A stretch of DNA of 64,000 nt from the NCBI RefSeq assembly GCF_046557915.1, contig NZ_JBHEBG010000001.1:868001-932000 (forward strand), read 5' to 3'. The stretch comes from JBHEBG01 sp046557915. Its GTDB lineage: Bacteria; Bacteroidota; Bacteroidia; Flavobacteriales; Flavobacteriaceae. This document shows, in pieces, positions 17,200 to 26,240 of the stretch. Numbering within the stretch: the stretch's first letter is position 1; every line of letters starts with the position of its first letter. Under the pieces are notes generated by a model. It was not told where the DNA came from and ran no database searches. It was given only the letters and a program-made list of their open reading frames with translations. Made by a program: the position numbers and the translations under genes.

Positions 17200-17874
17200 C
17201 TAGGCCTTTCCATTCCATTCGTTGTGAAACTGTTCTAAATAATCCATCATATATTGATGTCTTTTTTTAGCCAACAACCGCCCGCTTACGGTATTCATTT
17301 TGTCTTTCAACAGCAATAGCTTTTCGTGAAAATGGTTAATGGTAGGTGCTTCCGATTTTTTATAAGCTTCTCTGGTCATTTCCGTTTGTACGGCAACCTC
17401 GGGATCGTACAAAACTCTATTTTTAAATCCCCCGTAGTTGAAAGCACGTGCAATACCTATTGCACCAATAGCATCCAATCTATCTGCATCCTGAACCACC
17501 TGTAGCTCTTTGGAAGTGAATTTAATGCCCTTGTCCTCGCCATTGGCCATCTTAAGGCTAGATTTAAAAGATATGTTTTCTATTATTTTTACCACATGGT
17601 CAATAACAGTTTTGTCAATGGCCAGGGCACTTAGAAATTCTGTGGCTTTTTTGGGACCTACAGTCTCATCGCCATCGTGAAATTTGGCATCTGCAATATC
17701 GTGTAATAATGCACCAAGAGTAACTACAAAACGGTCTACGTCCTCTGTTTTGGCTATGAGTTGTGCGTTCATAAGCACACGGTGAATATGAAACCAGTCG
17801 TGCCCACCTTCTGCCTCTTTAAGACTTTCCTTTACAAAGGCAATAGTTTTTTCAATAGCTTGTTCTTGGGTCAT
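17200..17874 (-). CDS. HD-domain phosphohydrolase (YedJ-like)
   Basis: 224 residues. The HD superfamily metal-binding set is visible: 'HDWFHIHRVL' (first His), 'GALLHDIADAKFHDG' (the HD dyad) and 'VQDADRLDAIGAIG' (the last Asp). The shape matches the YedJ/YpgQ group of small cytoplasmic HD phosphohydrolases that act on nucleotides or pyrophosphates; the exact substrate is not known. The start codon overlaps the end of the upstream acyltransferase gene by four bases (ATGA), so the two are translationally coupled. Confidence 0.85.
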   Translation of the reverse strand: MTQEQAIEKTIAFVKESLKEAEGGHDWFHIHRVLMNAQLIAKTEDVDRFVVTLGALLHDIADAKFHDGDETVGPKKATEFLSALAIDKTVIDHVVKIIENISFKSSLKMANGEDKGIKFTSKELQVVQDADRLDAIGAIGIARAFNYGGFKNRVLYDPEVAVQTEMTREAYKKSEAPTINHFHEKLLLLKDKMNTVSGRLLAKKRHQYMMDYLEQFHNEWNGKA

Positions 17875-18608
17875 TGAAAAGAAGTTATTCCGTTTATGAT
17901 TTGGTGTTCTATCTGGGAAATAAGCGCGTCCGGATCTCCTTGGTTTTCCAAGGGCGGATGTACCTCAAAGCGCAGATGGGATGCAATACCATAAGGAAAT
18001 TTCCCATACCTCAGGGTTTTCCAAGAATCGTTGATACTGATCGGTACCAAGAGTGCCGAAGGAGCTTGTTTCATTAAAACTTTTAAACCCGTTGTCTGAA
18101 ATTTCTTTGGGTGTCCGTTTCTGCTCCGGGTACCTTCAGGAAAAATCACGGCACTTCGCTGTGTACGTTCTATGTATTTTCCAAGTTTCGAAATTTCTAG
18201 TAGGGCCTGCCTGCTATCCTTTCTATCTATAAGGGCAGACCCGCCATGTCTTAAGTTATAGGAAACACTGGGAATACCGTGGCCCAACTCTTTTTTACTT
18301 ACAAATTTTGGATGATACGCCCGCATATACCAAATTATGGGAGGTATATCGTTCATACTCTGATGATTGGTAACAATGATCAAAGGTCGGTTCTCAGGTA
18401 TGTTGTGGGGATTGCTAAATGTATATCGCGTAAGCAAAAGATTAGAACACCGCATTAACAGCCAGTTTAGGATACTCACACTTTTTTTATGGGCGTTATA
18501 TCCAAAAACATTAAAACAGATCCACTGTATGGGATGGAACACCAATAAGGTAATTCCGAAAATAATAAAGTAGATTACCGTTAAAGGATAGGCGAGTATC
18601 TTCTGCAT
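17871..18608 (-). CDS. 1-acyl-sn-glycerol-3-phosphate acyltransferase (PlsC family)
   Basis: 245 residues. One N-terminal membrane helix (~8-28), then the acyltransferase motif I 'NHQSMND' (N81-D87, the H-x4-D catalytic pair) and motif III 'FPEGTRSR' (~157-164). It would transfer an acyl chain to lysophosphatidic acid to make phosphatidic acid for phospholipid synthesis at the inner membrane. An ornithine-lipid or other lyso-lipid acyltransferase is an alternative, since the family is broad. It is the first gene of a two-gene unit with the HD hydrolase, separated from the bacilliredoxin gene by a strong terminator. Confidence 0.85.
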   Translation of the reverse strand: MQKILAYPLTVIYFIIFGITLLVFHPIQWICFNVFGYNAHKKSVSILNWLLMRCSNLLLTRYTFSNPHNIPENRPLIIVTNHQSMNDIPPIIWYMRAYHPKFVSKKELGHGIPSVSYNLRHGGSALIDRKDSRQALLEISKLGKYIERTQRSAVIFPEGTRSRNGHPKKFQTTGLKVLMKQAPSALLVPISINDSWKTLRYGKFPYGIASHLRFEVHPPLENQGDPDALISQIEHQIINGITSFQ

Positions 18609-18620
18609 AGCACAAAAATA

Positions 18621-18648
18621 AAAAAACCGCTCATTACGAACGGTTTTT
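18621..18648 (-). terminator. rho-independent terminator behind the bacilliredoxin gene
   Basis: Stem AAAAACCGcTC (18622-18632) pairs with GAaCGGTTTTT (18638-18648) with one mismatch and a five-base loop. On the minus strand it follows the bacilliredoxin stop by about 40 bases and ends in a U-run before the plsC-like gene. The A/T flanks make it potentially bidirectional. Confidence 0.8.
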
Positions 18649-18687
18649 GAATATACTTTTTAGATCCCTTAAGACCGCGGGTAAGGT

Positions 18688-19098
18688 CTAGCAGAATTCG
18701 TTGTAAGCTTCTATTAGATTTTCCGAGATCATTTCTGCTGGCCTTCCTTCAATGTGGTGACGTTCTATCATATGCACCAATTCTCCATCCTTGAACAGTG
18801 CCATACTTGGCGATGAAGGGGGGAAGGGTATCATAAGGTCTCTTGCCGCATCAACAGCTTCTGTATCTACCCCGGCAAAAACGGTAACCAAATGTTCTGG
18901 GGTCTTATCATTTTGCAGGCTCATTTTGGCCGCAGGCCTGGCATTTGCAGCGGCACAGCCACATACCGAATTTACCACTACCAAGGTAGTACCAGATTGT
19001 TTAATGGCCTTTTCCACTGTTTCTGCGGTATATAGTTCTTCAAACCCGGCAGATGCCAAGTCCTCTCTCATAGGTTTAACTAATTCTACTGGATACAT
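18688..19098 (-). CDS. BrxA/BrxB-family bacilliredoxin
   Basis: 136 residues, the family length (YphP/YqiW). The hallmark C-G-C motif is Cys46-Gly-Cys48 within 'VVNSVCGCAAANARPA', in a thioredoxin-like fold. Bacilliredoxins remove bacillithiol or other low-molecular-weight thiols from protein cysteines in the cytoplasm; several Bacteroidota make bacillithiol, which fits. It is monocistronic, with its own promoter (TATCTTTG at 19136-19129) and its own terminator. It is divergent from the TerB-DnaJ gene. Whether it corresponds to BrxA or BrxB cannot be settled. Confidence 0.9.
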   Translation of the reverse strand: MYPVELVKPMREDLASAGFEELYTAETVEKAIKQSGTTLVVVNSVCGCAAANARPAAKMSLQNDKTPEHLVTVFAGVDTEAVDAARDLMIPFPPSSPSMALFKDGELVHMIERHHIEGRPAEMISENLIEAYNEFC

Positions 19099-19128
19099 AG
19101 TCTAATTTTTTGTTTTAATAAAGCGGTA

Positions 19129-19136
19129 CAAAGATA
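19129..19136 (-). promoter_or_regulatory. promoter -7 box (TATCTTTG) of the bacilliredoxin gene
   Basis: A perfect match to the Bacteroidota TAnnTTTG -7 element, read on the minus strand and placed 30 bases before the ATG. No convincing -33 TTG at the ideal distance was found. Confidence 0.6.
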
Positions 19137-19204
19137 ACCAATTTGTCGCATTATAAGAATAGACCTTAACTTTTCATTATCAGGGTATTTAGACACTAAA
19201 ATTA

Positions 19205-19212
19205 TATCTTTG
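19205..19212 (+). promoter_or_regulatory. promoter -7 box (TATCTTTG) of the TerB-DnaJ gene
   Basis: A perfect TAnnTTTG match 29 bases before the ATG at 19242, divergent from the box serving the bacilliredoxin gene 68 bases away. Confidence 0.6.
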
Positions 19213-19241
19213 GCCCCAGTAAAATAAATATTGGTTTAGGA

Positions 19242-19976
19242 ATGATCAAATGGTTGGCAGCGGTACTGGGGTATACTTTCTTTAGGTTTCCAGGGGCCGT
19301 TCTTGGATTTTTGGTGGGTAGCTTCATAGATAACCTCAACAGTAGTGGGGGCGGGGCAAGAACAATTTTTAGGGATATTACACAGCAGCGTGTTTCCCCG
19401 GCAGATTTTGAGCTAAACCTATTGTCGCTTTGCTCTATTGTAATAAAGGCCGATGGCAAGGTAAGTCAACGAGAACTCGATTATGTTCGCCAGTATTTTC
19501 TCAATACTTACGGAAAGGAACGTTCCAACGCCATTTTCAGGACATTTAATGAAGTCATTAAAAACAGGGAAATTTCTGCACAAAGGATTTGTACGTACCT
19601 CAATCATAGAACACGCTATGAGGTAAGGCTTCAACTTTTGCATTTTCTTTTTGGCATAGCCCAAGCAGATGGCCATGTTAGCGCTGCTGAGGTTGATAAG
19701 ATTCGCGAAATTGCCGGATATCTAAGAGTAGGGACCCACGATTTTGAAAGTATTAAGGCTATGTTCATCAAATCTGCCGATAATTCTTATAAAATTTTGG
19801 AAATTAGTAAAACGGCAACCGACGACGAAGTAAAAAAGGCATATAGGACCATGGCGAAGAAATATCACCCGGACCGGGTAAATACGGAGAACGAAGTAAT
19901 AAAGCGAGGTGCCGAAGAAAAATTTAAAGAGGTGCAAAAAGCCTACGAACAAATTCAAAAAGAAAGAGGCATTTAG
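19242..19976 (+). CDS. TerB-domain / DnaJ-domain membrane co-chaperone (DjlA-like)
   Basis: 244 residues. A Gly-rich N-terminal membrane segment (~1-30, 'FRFPGAVLGFLVGSFID') is followed by a TerB-like all-helical domain (~55-165, 'VIKADGKVSQRELDYVRQYF') and a C-terminal J-domain (~178-240) with an intact His-Pro-Asp in 'MAKKYHPDRV'. This is the order of DjlA, a membrane-anchored Hsp40 that stimulates DnaK ATPase. The HPD motif means DnaK interaction is probably kept. Its client and the role of the TerB part are unknown. It has its own promoter and is followed 62 bases later by the HupE/UreJ gene. Confidence 0.85.
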   Translation: MIKWLAAVLGYTFFRFPGAVLGFLVGSFIDNLNSSGGGARTIFRDITQQRVSPADFELNLLSLCSIVIKADGKVSQRELDYVRQYFLNTYGKERSNAIFRTFNEVIKNREISAQRICTYLNHRTRYEVRLQLLHFLFGIAQADGHVSAAEVDKIREIAGYLRVGTHDFESIKAMFIKSADNSYKILEISKTATDDEVKKAYRTMAKKYHPDRVNTENEVIKRGAEEKFKEVQKAYEQIQKERGI

Positions 19977-20038
19977 CTTTTGCACCATAAACAGCCCAGA
20001 TAAAGAATTACAAACAACAAATAAAAATTAAACGATAA

Positions 20039-20623
20039 ATGGAAGAATTTTGGTTTTATGTTCAGCTGGGCCTACGCCACGTCTTGGATATCAATGCTTA
20101 TGACCACATTCTGTTTTTAGCGGCATTGGCCATACCCTTTACCATTAGAAGTTGGAAAAAGGTTGTACTACTGGCGACGGCCTTTACCATTGCCCATTGT
20201 CTTTCATTGGCCTTATCCGTCTATGGAATTGCAACAGTAGACGCAGGGCTGATAGAATTTTTTATTCCAGTAACCATTTTGCTCACAGCCTTGTTTAACC
20301 TTTTTTACGTTAATCAGACCACCGGGCCCAAGAAAATATGGGTGCATTTGTTGGCAACTTTGTTTTTTGGAATTGTACATGGGTTTGGGTTCTCTAACTA
20401 TTTTAAGATGTTAATGGCGGAAGAAGAGCAAAAGTTAGGGCCGCTGTTGGGTTTCGCTACGGGTATAGAAATCTCTCAGGTTACCGTAATAGCCTGCGTA
20501 CTGGCATTGGGGCTTGTTGTTCAGTCTGTGTTTAAAGTGCCACAGAGGTGGTTTACCCTGGTTGGTTCAATAATTATCTTGGTTATAACAATACCAATGC
20601 TGATTAAAACGTTTCCTTTATAG
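20039..20623 (+). CDS. HupE/UreJ-family integral membrane protein
   Basis: 194 residues with about six transmembrane helices. The family motif 'GLRHVLDINAYDHILFL' near the N-terminus and 'GIVHGFGFSNYF' in the middle supply the conserved His/Asp residues expected for a metal-ion permease. HupE/UreJ proteins transport nickel or cobalt in some bacteria. No urease or hydrogenase gene is nearby, so a nickel role is uncertain, and many flavobacterial members are simply of unknown cargo. It stands between the TerB-DnaJ and dCMP deaminase genes on the same strand. Confidence 0.85.
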   Translation: MEEFWFYVQLGLRHVLDINAYDHILFLAALAIPFTIRSWKKVVLLATAFTIAHCLSLALSVYGIATVDAGLIEFFIPVTILLTALFNLFYVNQTTGPKKIWVHLLATLFFGIVHGFGFSNYFKMLMAEEEQKLGPLLGFATGIEISQVTVIACVLALGLVVQSVFKVPQRWFTLVGSIIILVITIPMLIKTFPL

Positions 20624-20700
20624 ATTTTCACTTAAAATTAACCGTTTTTGGGTGTGCGGATTTTTCAAACCTATGTATCTTAGTGGCCTACCCTTGGTGA

Positions 20701-21126
20701 ATGAAAGAAAGTAAGCAACAAAAGTATGATAAGGCCTATTTAAGAATGGCCAAAGAATGGGGTAGATTATCCTATTGCGAAAGAAAGCAAGTAGGTGCGA
20801 TCATTGTGAAGGATCGGATGATTATTTCTGACGGATACAACGGTACACCTACCGGATTTGAGAACATATGCGAAGACGATGAAGGATATACCAAATGGTA
20901 TGTTTTGCATGCAGAGGCCAACGCTATCCTAAAGGTAGCTTCCTCTACACAATCTTGTGCAGGGGCAACTTTGTACATTACGCTATCCCCATGTAGGGAG
21001 TGCAGTAAGCTAATTCATCAGTCTGGCATAAAACGTGTAGTCTATAGCATAGCTTATAAGGACGATTCGGGATTAAGGTTTTTGGAAAAGGCAGGCGTGC
21101 AAACGGATTTAATGCCCATCGATTGA
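20701..21126 (+). CDS. dCMP deaminase-family protein
   Basis: 141 residues. The zinc-binding cytidine-deaminase fold is complete: H-A-E at 70-72 ('LHAEANAIL') and P-C-R-E-C at 97-101 ('LSPCRECSKLI'). An N-terminal 'CERKQVGAIIVKD' and the insertion 'GYNGTPTGFENICED' are features of the deoxycytidylate deaminase/ComEB group. The reaction is dCMP to dUMP, feeding thymidylate synthesis in the cytoplasm. The start is ATG with a TATCTTAG sequence ~30 bases upstream, an imperfect -7 box. The CtpA protease gene begins 25 bases after its stop. Confidence 0.9.
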   Translation: MKESKQQKYDKAYLRMAKEWGRLSYCERKQVGAIIVKDRMIISDGYNGTPTGFENICEDDEGYTKWYVLHAEANAILKVASSTQSCAGATLYITLSPCRECSKLIHQSGIKRVVYSIAYKDDSGLRFLEKAGVQTDLMPID

Positions 21127-21151
21127 CAGATTTTTAATTTGCCCCAAAGAA

Positions 21152-22777
21152 ATGAAGAACATAAAAAACTACCTCTGGCCAACCATTATTGCCCTTGCAC
21201 TTGCTTTGGGGATCTTTATTGGCGGCAAGCTTCATTTTAATGATTCTCCCGAAAAACTGTTTACCACAAATTCCAAGAAGGACAAACTTAATAGGTTGAT
21301 CGATTACATCGATTACGAATATGTAGATGAAATAGATACCGATAGTATCGTAGATGTTACCGTTAACAATATACTGGACAAATTGGATCCGCACTCGGTT
21401 TACATTTCCAAAAGCGAAATGAGTAGGGTGTCAGAAAATATGAAAGGCGATTTTGTAGGGATCGGCGTTAGCTTTTATAAATACCGAGATACCATAGCCG
21501 TTATCCGGACTATAGAGAATGGACCAAGTTTTCTAAAGGGCATTAGGCCAGGGGATCGTATTTTGATGGCAGGAAACGACACCTTGTTTGGTAAAAGATT
21601 ACCAGATGATGTTATTGTGGACAAGCTTAAGGGCAAGGAAGGAACAGCGGTGAAACTTACCGTGTACCGACCCAAGGAAAATAGAAGGTTCCAAGTAACC
21701 CTTAAGCGCGATCGTATCCCTATCAAGAGCGTAGAAGCCCATTATATGCTTACGCCGGAAATGGGGTATATAAAGGTGAACCGCTTTGCAGAATCTACAT
21801 TCAAAGAATTTAAAACTGCCCTTCGCAGCCTTTTAAGACAAGGTGCCCGAAAGCTTACCTTGGACCTAAGGGACAATCCTGGGGGGTATTTGGGGATCGC
21901 CGAACAAATGTCGGACGAATTTTTGGGAGACGGTAAACTAATCCTCTTCACTAAAAATAAAAAAGGAAAAGTTGATAAAACCTTTGCTACGGATAAGGGT
22001 GTTTTTGAGGACAAGCCAATTTATGTGCTGATCAACGAGCGCTCGGCATCGGCAAGTGAAATAATTGCCGGGGCACTACAAGATAATGATGTAGGCACCA
22101 TTGTAGGGCGAAGGTCTTTTGGAAAAGGACTGGTACAGCGCGAAATGGAACTTGGCGATGGATCTGCCGTTAGGCTTACCGTATCTAGATACTATACTCC
22201 AACAGGTCGCTCCATTCAAAAAACATACAAAAACGGAAATAAAGACTACTATAAAAAATTTACGGATCGTTTCCATACCGGAGAACTTGTCTCCGTTGAT
22301 AGCATTAAAGTGGCCGACTCCCTAAAATTTGTAACCCCAAAAGGCAAGGTGGTTTATGGAGGTGGTGGTATTATTCCCGACGCCTTTGTACCTATAGGGA
22401 GCAACCAGGAAGAAGCAGTGGAGAGTTTGGAAAGCTTGGGTTTTTTATCGCGTTTTATATTTGAGCATTTGGAAGAGGACCGGGGCCGATATGATCATTA
22501 TGGAAAAACAGAATTTATCAAAGAATTCACTATAGACGATATCTTGTTTGAGCGGTTCGTGGATTATTCCATTGCACGAAACATCAAAATGGATTTTTAT
22601 GCCTATGAAGGGAAGATAAAACTATACCTTAAAGCAGCTTTGGCAGAGCAGCTATTTTCTCCTAACATATATGCTAAAATAAAAGGGGAGGGCGACAACA
22701 TGCTGCAAAGGGTCTTAGAATTAGATCAGCCCACAATAGCAAGGAAAGAAGCCGAAAGCATAGAATCCCAAAACTAA
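21152..22777 (+). CDS. S41-family C-terminal processing peptidase (CtpA-like)
   Basis: 541 residues. An N-terminal membrane anchor/signal (~6-22), a linker, a PDZ domain (~95-170, 'VIRTIENGPSFLKGIRPGD') and the S41 catalytic core follow. The Ser-Lys dyad fits Ser300 in 'RSASASEI' and Lys325 in 'SFGKGLVQ', with the 25-residue spacing known from Prc. It would trim C-termini of periplasmic proteins. The C-terminal ~180 residues form the helical extension common in Bacteroidota copies. The last four bases overlap the stop of a small convergent gene. Co-transcription with the dCMP deaminase gene is likely from spacing. Confidence 0.92.
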   Translation: MKNIKNYLWPTIIALALALGIFIGGKLHFNDSPEKLFTTNSKKDKLNRLIDYIDYEYVDEIDTDSIVDVTVNNILDKLDPHSVYISKSEMSRVSENMKGDFVGIGVSFYKYRDTIAVIRTIENGPSFLKGIRPGDRILMAGNDTLFGKRLPDDVIVDKLKGKEGTAVKLTVYRPKENRRFQVTLKRDRIPIKSVEAHYMLTPEMGYIKVNRFAESTFKEFKTALRSLLRQGARKLTLDLRDNPGGYLGIAEQMSDEFLGDGKLILFTKNKKGKVDKTFATDKGVFEDKPIYVLINERSASASEIIAGALQDNDVGTIVGRRSFGKGLVQREMELGDGSAVRLTVSRYYTPTGRSIQKTYKNGNKDYYKKFTDRFHTGELVSVDSIKVADSLKFVTPKGKVVYGGGGIIPDAFVPIGSNQEEAVESLESLGFLSRFIFEHLEEDRGRYDHYGKTEFIKEFTIDDILFERFVDYSIARNIKMDFYAYEGKIKLYLKAALAEQLFSPNIYAKIKGEGDNMLQRVLELDQPTIARKEAESIESQN

Positions 22778-22977
22778 TCCTTTTCTACTTTTCGCTGTAT
22801 TTTTTTTGACGCCACAAAAATAAGCAACAACACTATGGCACATAAGGATGCCAAGATTCCTATTACGGCAATTATACTATCGCCTTCCAAAGGGTCATCA
22901 AAATTTACCAGTGTAAAATTGTAGGCAATAAGACCTAGGCCAAGAAGTATTAGAATTATGGTAAGTGATTTGTTCAT
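22774..22977 (-). CDS. small two-helix membrane protein, unknown function
   Basis: 67 residues: one hydrophobic helix at ~4-23 ('LTIILILLGLGLIAYNF'), an acidic loop (DDPLEGDS) and a second helix at ~35-57, ending in a basic tail (KKIQRKVEKD). Not recognised as a named family. Codon use looks like the neighbours and the hydrophobic pattern is regular, so I think it is real. It overlaps the end of the protease gene tail-to-tail by four bases (22774-22777) and starts 21 bases after the marC-like stop, suggesting one transcript with that gene. Confidence 0.65.
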   Translation of the reverse strand: MNKSLTIILILLGLGLIAYNFTLVNFDDPLEGDSIIAVIGILASLCAIVLLLIFVASKKIQRKVEKD

Positions 22978-22998
22978 TTCTTTTGCAAGATATTACTT

Positions 22999-23571
22999 TT
23001 AAAAAAGTTGATTGATATTGGTGGCAAACAATTTAACCGCTATGGCCAGTAATATTACCCCAAAAACTTTCCGAATAACACTTAATCCGTTATCTCCCAG
23101 AATCCTACCTATCCGCTGAGAGGACTTCAGTACAAGATAAACAAAAATAATGTTCACTATAATGGCCACAATAATATTCTCTACATAATATTCCGCTCTT
23201 AGGGAAAGTATGGAGGTCAGGGTTCCGGCACCGGCTATTAAGGGAAAAGCGATAGGCACTACAGAAGCACTTTGGGGCTTGTCGTCCTTATAAAGAGAAA
23301 TGCCCAAGATCATTTCTATGGCAAGAAAGAAAATTACAAAGGCCCCAGCAACTGCAAACGAGTTTACATCTATCCCTATAAGGTCTAAAATTTCTTCACC
23401 AATGAATAGAAATGCTACCATAATGCACGCCGCCACTATGGATGCTTTTCCAGACTGTATGTGCCCTACCCTTTTGCGCAGATCTATGATAATGGGAACA
23501 CTGCCCAGAATATCGATTACGGCAAAAAGTACCATGCTAGCTGTAACTATTTCCTTAAAAGCAAATTTCAT
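22999..23571 (-). CDS. MarC-family integral membrane protein
   Basis: 190 residues with six predicted transmembrane helices and the MarC/UPF0056 opening ('FAVIDILGSVPIIIDL', i.e. the P-x-G-x-x-P-like segment) and 'AFPLIAGAGTLTSI' in the middle. The family is widespread and its transport substrate, if any, is unknown; it was once wrongly tied to multiple antibiotic resistance. It is likely the first gene of a unit with the 67-residue membrane protein. The upstream region divides it from the DUF3109 gene. Confidence 0.88.
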   Translation of the reverse strand: MKFAFKEIVTASMVLFAVIDILGSVPIIIDLRKRVGHIQSGKASIVAACIMVAFLFIGEEILDLIGIDVNSFAVAGAFVIFFLAIEMILGISLYKDDKPQSASVVPIAFPLIAGAGTLTSILSLRAEYYVENIIVAIIVNIIFVYLVLKSSQRIGRILGDNGLSVIRKVFGVILLAIAVKLFATNINQLF

Positions 23572-23666
23572 TTTTCTTTTAAAATTTGCTGCAAAGCTAC
23601 ATCTTAAAAAACGTAAACTACAGTTTTGATTGAAAATATATCAAGGGAGATTTCGAGCTAAAAAAG

Positions 23667-23674
23667 TATCTTTG
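23667..23674 (+). promoter_or_regulatory. promoter -7 box (TATCTTTG) of the DUF3109 gene
   Basis: A perfect TAnnTTTG match 18 bases before the ATG at 23693, implying a very short leader. A TTTCGA at 23651 is the only -33-like element. Confidence 0.6.
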
Positions 23675-23692
23675 CGAGTATAAATAAAATAG

Positions 23693-24265
23693 ATGTTTCA
23701 GCTAGGGAAGACCATAGTCTCCGAAGAGATCATAGAACAAGATTTTGTTTGCAATTTGTCTGCCTGCAAAGGGGCCTGCTGTATAGATGGAGAGGCAGGG
23801 GCGCCGGTGGAAGATAAGGAAACAGAAATTTTGGTTGATATTTATAAGGATGTAAAACCTTTTTTAAGGCCCGAAGGAATTGCTGTTATAGAAGAACATG
23901 GCGCTTTTGTAAAAGGAGAGGATGGTGAATGGGAAACACCTTTGGTGAACGGAAGTGAATGTGCTTATGTATTCTTTTCGGACAATGGTACTGCCAAATG
24001 CGGCATAGAGGAGGCCTATAACGCAGGTGAAGTTGCATGGAAAAAACCAGTCTCTTGCCACCTGTATCCGGTAAGGGTTAAGGAATATACAGAATTGGTT
24101 GCGGTAAACTATCATAAGTGGGAAATTTGCGACCCGGCATGCTCTCTTGGGGAATCGCTTAAAGTGCCAATTTACAAGTTTGTAAAGGAGGCGTTAATAA
24201 GGAAGTTCGGCGAAGCATGGTACTTGGAATTGGAAGAGGTGGCAAAAGAACATGCTAAACCGTAG
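23693..24265 (+). CDS. DUF3109 family cysteine-rich protein
   Basis: 190 residues. The N-terminal cluster Cys20, Cys25, Cys29, Cys30 ('VCNLSACKGACC') plus later Cys residues ('SCHLYPVRV', 'ICDPAC') resemble the metal-chelating pattern of YkgJ-like and DUF3109 proteins. Zinc or iron-sulfur binding is plausible, but no function is known. It is a cytoplasmic protein with no signal. It has its own promoter, and its last 11 bases overlap the end of the convergent histidine kinase gene. Confidence 0.85.
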   Translation: MFQLGKTIVSEEIIEQDFVCNLSACKGACCIDGEAGAPVEDKETEILVDIYKDVKPFLRPEGIAVIEEHGAFVKGEDGEWETPLVNGSECAYVFFSDNGTAKCGIEEAYNAGEVAWKKPVSCHLYPVRVKEYTELVAVNYHKWEICDPACSLGESLKVPIYKFVKEALIRKFGEAWYLELEEVAKEHAKP

Positions 24266-26231
24266 GGATCCGCAGTTCTATCCTTGTGCCTATGGATTGC
24301 TGTTTTTCATCGTGGAGATCAACAATTTTTACGTGGAAGGAATTTTCATAATCCTTTGAGAAATTGGAAAGACGTTCCTTGGTAATATCTATTCCAACGG
24401 ACTTGCGTTTTAACACCTTACGTTCTTTAATCTCTTCTGCTACGTCCCTGCCTACCCCATTGTCCGTAATAAAAATATCTATGAACTGATTGTTTTCTTT
24501 ACTTACCTGTAGTTTAACAAACTTTTCACCCTCTTTTGAAGAAAGACCATGCCATAACGCATTTTCCAAAAAGGGCTGTAAGATCAACGAAGGTATTTTA
24601 ACGGTATGTACGTCTATATCCTCGTCCACAATGATTTCGAAATCAATTTCATTGGAAAAACGGATGTTCTCAATGTTCATATAGAGTTCCACGGTCTCCA
24701 GCTCTTCCGCAAGAGGAATTTCCTTTAAGGATGAAGCCTCCAGTATCTTACGGACCAGTTTTGAAAACTTGTTAAGATAATGTACCGCATTCTTTTTTTC
24801 ATTGTTTATAATATAGAGCTTGATGGAATTTAAGGAGTTGAACAAAAAGTGTGGATTCATCTGACTTCTCAGCATACTCTGTTCCAAGGTAAGTAGTTTT
24901 TTATCGTTCTTAAGTTGATATTGCCTGTGCAAAATGTACAAGATCCCTGCCAACAGGGCAAGCGCAATTCCTCCCACCAATAAGGAAGTTCGGCTTTGTC
25001 TAAGTTTTAACCTAACAATCTCATTTTCTTTGGCCAACACCTCTATTTGATTGCTCTTTTTCTCCGTGTCATAACGGATGATCATATCGTTTACATAGCG
25101 CAAGTTTACCTCATTGGTTACCTTGTTATCGAACAATACGGCATTTTGATAATACTCCAGGGCCGTGGCATAATCGCCTGTATTTCTATTCAGCTCGGAA
25201 AGTAGGTTATAACTTTTGGAGATGTTCCTGGGGAAGTTAAACTTCTTCGCCATTTCTAGGCCCTTCTGCAACATCGTCCTGGCCTCGTCGTAACGCATCA
25301 GTTGCATAAACGCCCAACCAAGATTGATGTATACCGCAGAGGTAATAAATTTGTCACCTGTTTTTTTGGAAGCTATTAAAGTAGGTTCAAGAACGCTCAC
25401 TGCTTCCTGCAGCCGCTTCTGTTTAATATAGATTTGGGCTATACTGTTCTTGCATATTACCAAACCACGTTCCGAACCAATTTCCTTGTCCAAGGCAATG
25501 GCAACTTCATAACTTTTAAGTGCCTCATCCAATTTACCTTGCTCCTCTAAACACTCACCAATACTTTGGTTGTTGATTGCCAAACCTAATTTATTGCCTA
25601 GTTCGGCATCTAAAACCATCGATTTTTTAAACTGTTCTATGGCCAGATCGTATTGTTTCAGGGCCTGATAAATGTTGCCTATACTGTTTACGGAAACATT
25701 TATACTTCTCTTAATACCATAGGACGGATTTTCTATGGTCTCTGCCAATTCCAACGCCTTCTGATTATAATCCAACGCCGTTTTTACCGCGTCGTTCCTA
25801 CGATACACTACGCCCAACATATTAAGGCTAAAAATTTGAAACTCTATATTTTCGGCCTCTTCGGCAGCATCCAATGCCCGCTGATGAAGGTTTATGGCAT
25901 GTTTAAATTGAGAAATATTACGATATCTGGTGCCCAATTGGTTCAAAGCATAAGATTGCCCGTCCAAATAGTTTTTTCTATAGGCGACATTACTAAAATA
26001 ACGCATTAAAGAAGTATCCCTTCTAGTAGGCTTTAAAACAGCATCAATTTCGCTATACGTTTTAGGAGCGGCCTTTATAAGACTATCCGTTATTTTCTTA
26101 AACGTATCCGGAACCTCCTGTGAAATGCCAGGGCACGTCAATAGCAATGCAACAGCGCTAAAAAAGATGCTTTTGGAGAGGTTTTTTTTCTGTTTAAAGG
26201 AACATAGCCTGATCTTTCGGGAGAACCACAT
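24255..26231 (-). CDS. TPR-repeat LytS-type sensor histidine kinase
   Basis: 658 residues: a signal/anchor at ~17-40, TPR repeats from ~75 to ~370 ('NLHQRALDAAEEAENIEFQIF', read as parts), one membrane helix near 412-433 and a His_kinase (PF06580) domain. The phospho-accepting His461 lies in 'MNPHFLFNSLNSIK', and the ATP-binding 'ITDNGVGRD' follows. In the family the TPR part senses a periplasmic signal or partner protein. The response regulator gene sits nine bases upstream on the same strand and is transcribed first, so they form a cognate pair. The signal is unknown. Confidence 0.92.
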   Translation of the reverse strand: MWFSRKIRLCSFKQKKNLSKSIFFSAVALLLTCPGISQEVPDTFKKITDSLIKAAPKTYSEIDAVLKPTRRDTSLMRYFSNVAYRKNYLDGQSYALNQLGTRYRNISQFKHAINLHQRALDAAEEAENIEFQIFSLNMLGVVYRRNDAVKTALDYNQKALELAETIENPSYGIKRSINVSVNSIGNIYQALKQYDLAIEQFKKSMVLDAELGNKLGLAINNQSIGECLEEQGKLDEALKSYEVAIALDKEIGSERGLVICKNSIAQIYIKQKRLQEAVSVLEPTLIASKKTGDKFITSAVYINLGWAFMQLMRYDEARTMLQKGLEMAKKFNFPRNISKSYNLLSELNRNTGDYATALEYYQNAVLFDNKVTNEVNLRYVNDMIIRYDTEKKSNQIEVLAKENEIVRLKLRQSRTSLLVGGIALALLAGILYILHRQYQLKNDKKLLTLEQSMLRSQMNPHFLFNSLNSIKLYIINNEKKNAVHYLNKFSKLVRKILEASSLKEIPLAEELETVELYMNIENIRFSNEIDFEIIVDEDIDVHTVKIPSLILQPFLENALWHGLSSKEGEKFVKLQVSKENNQFIDIFITDNGVGRDVAEEIKERKVLKRKSVGIDITKERLSNFSKDYENSFHVKIVDLHDEKQQSIGTRIELRIPTV

Positions 26232-26240
26232 AAAAGTGCA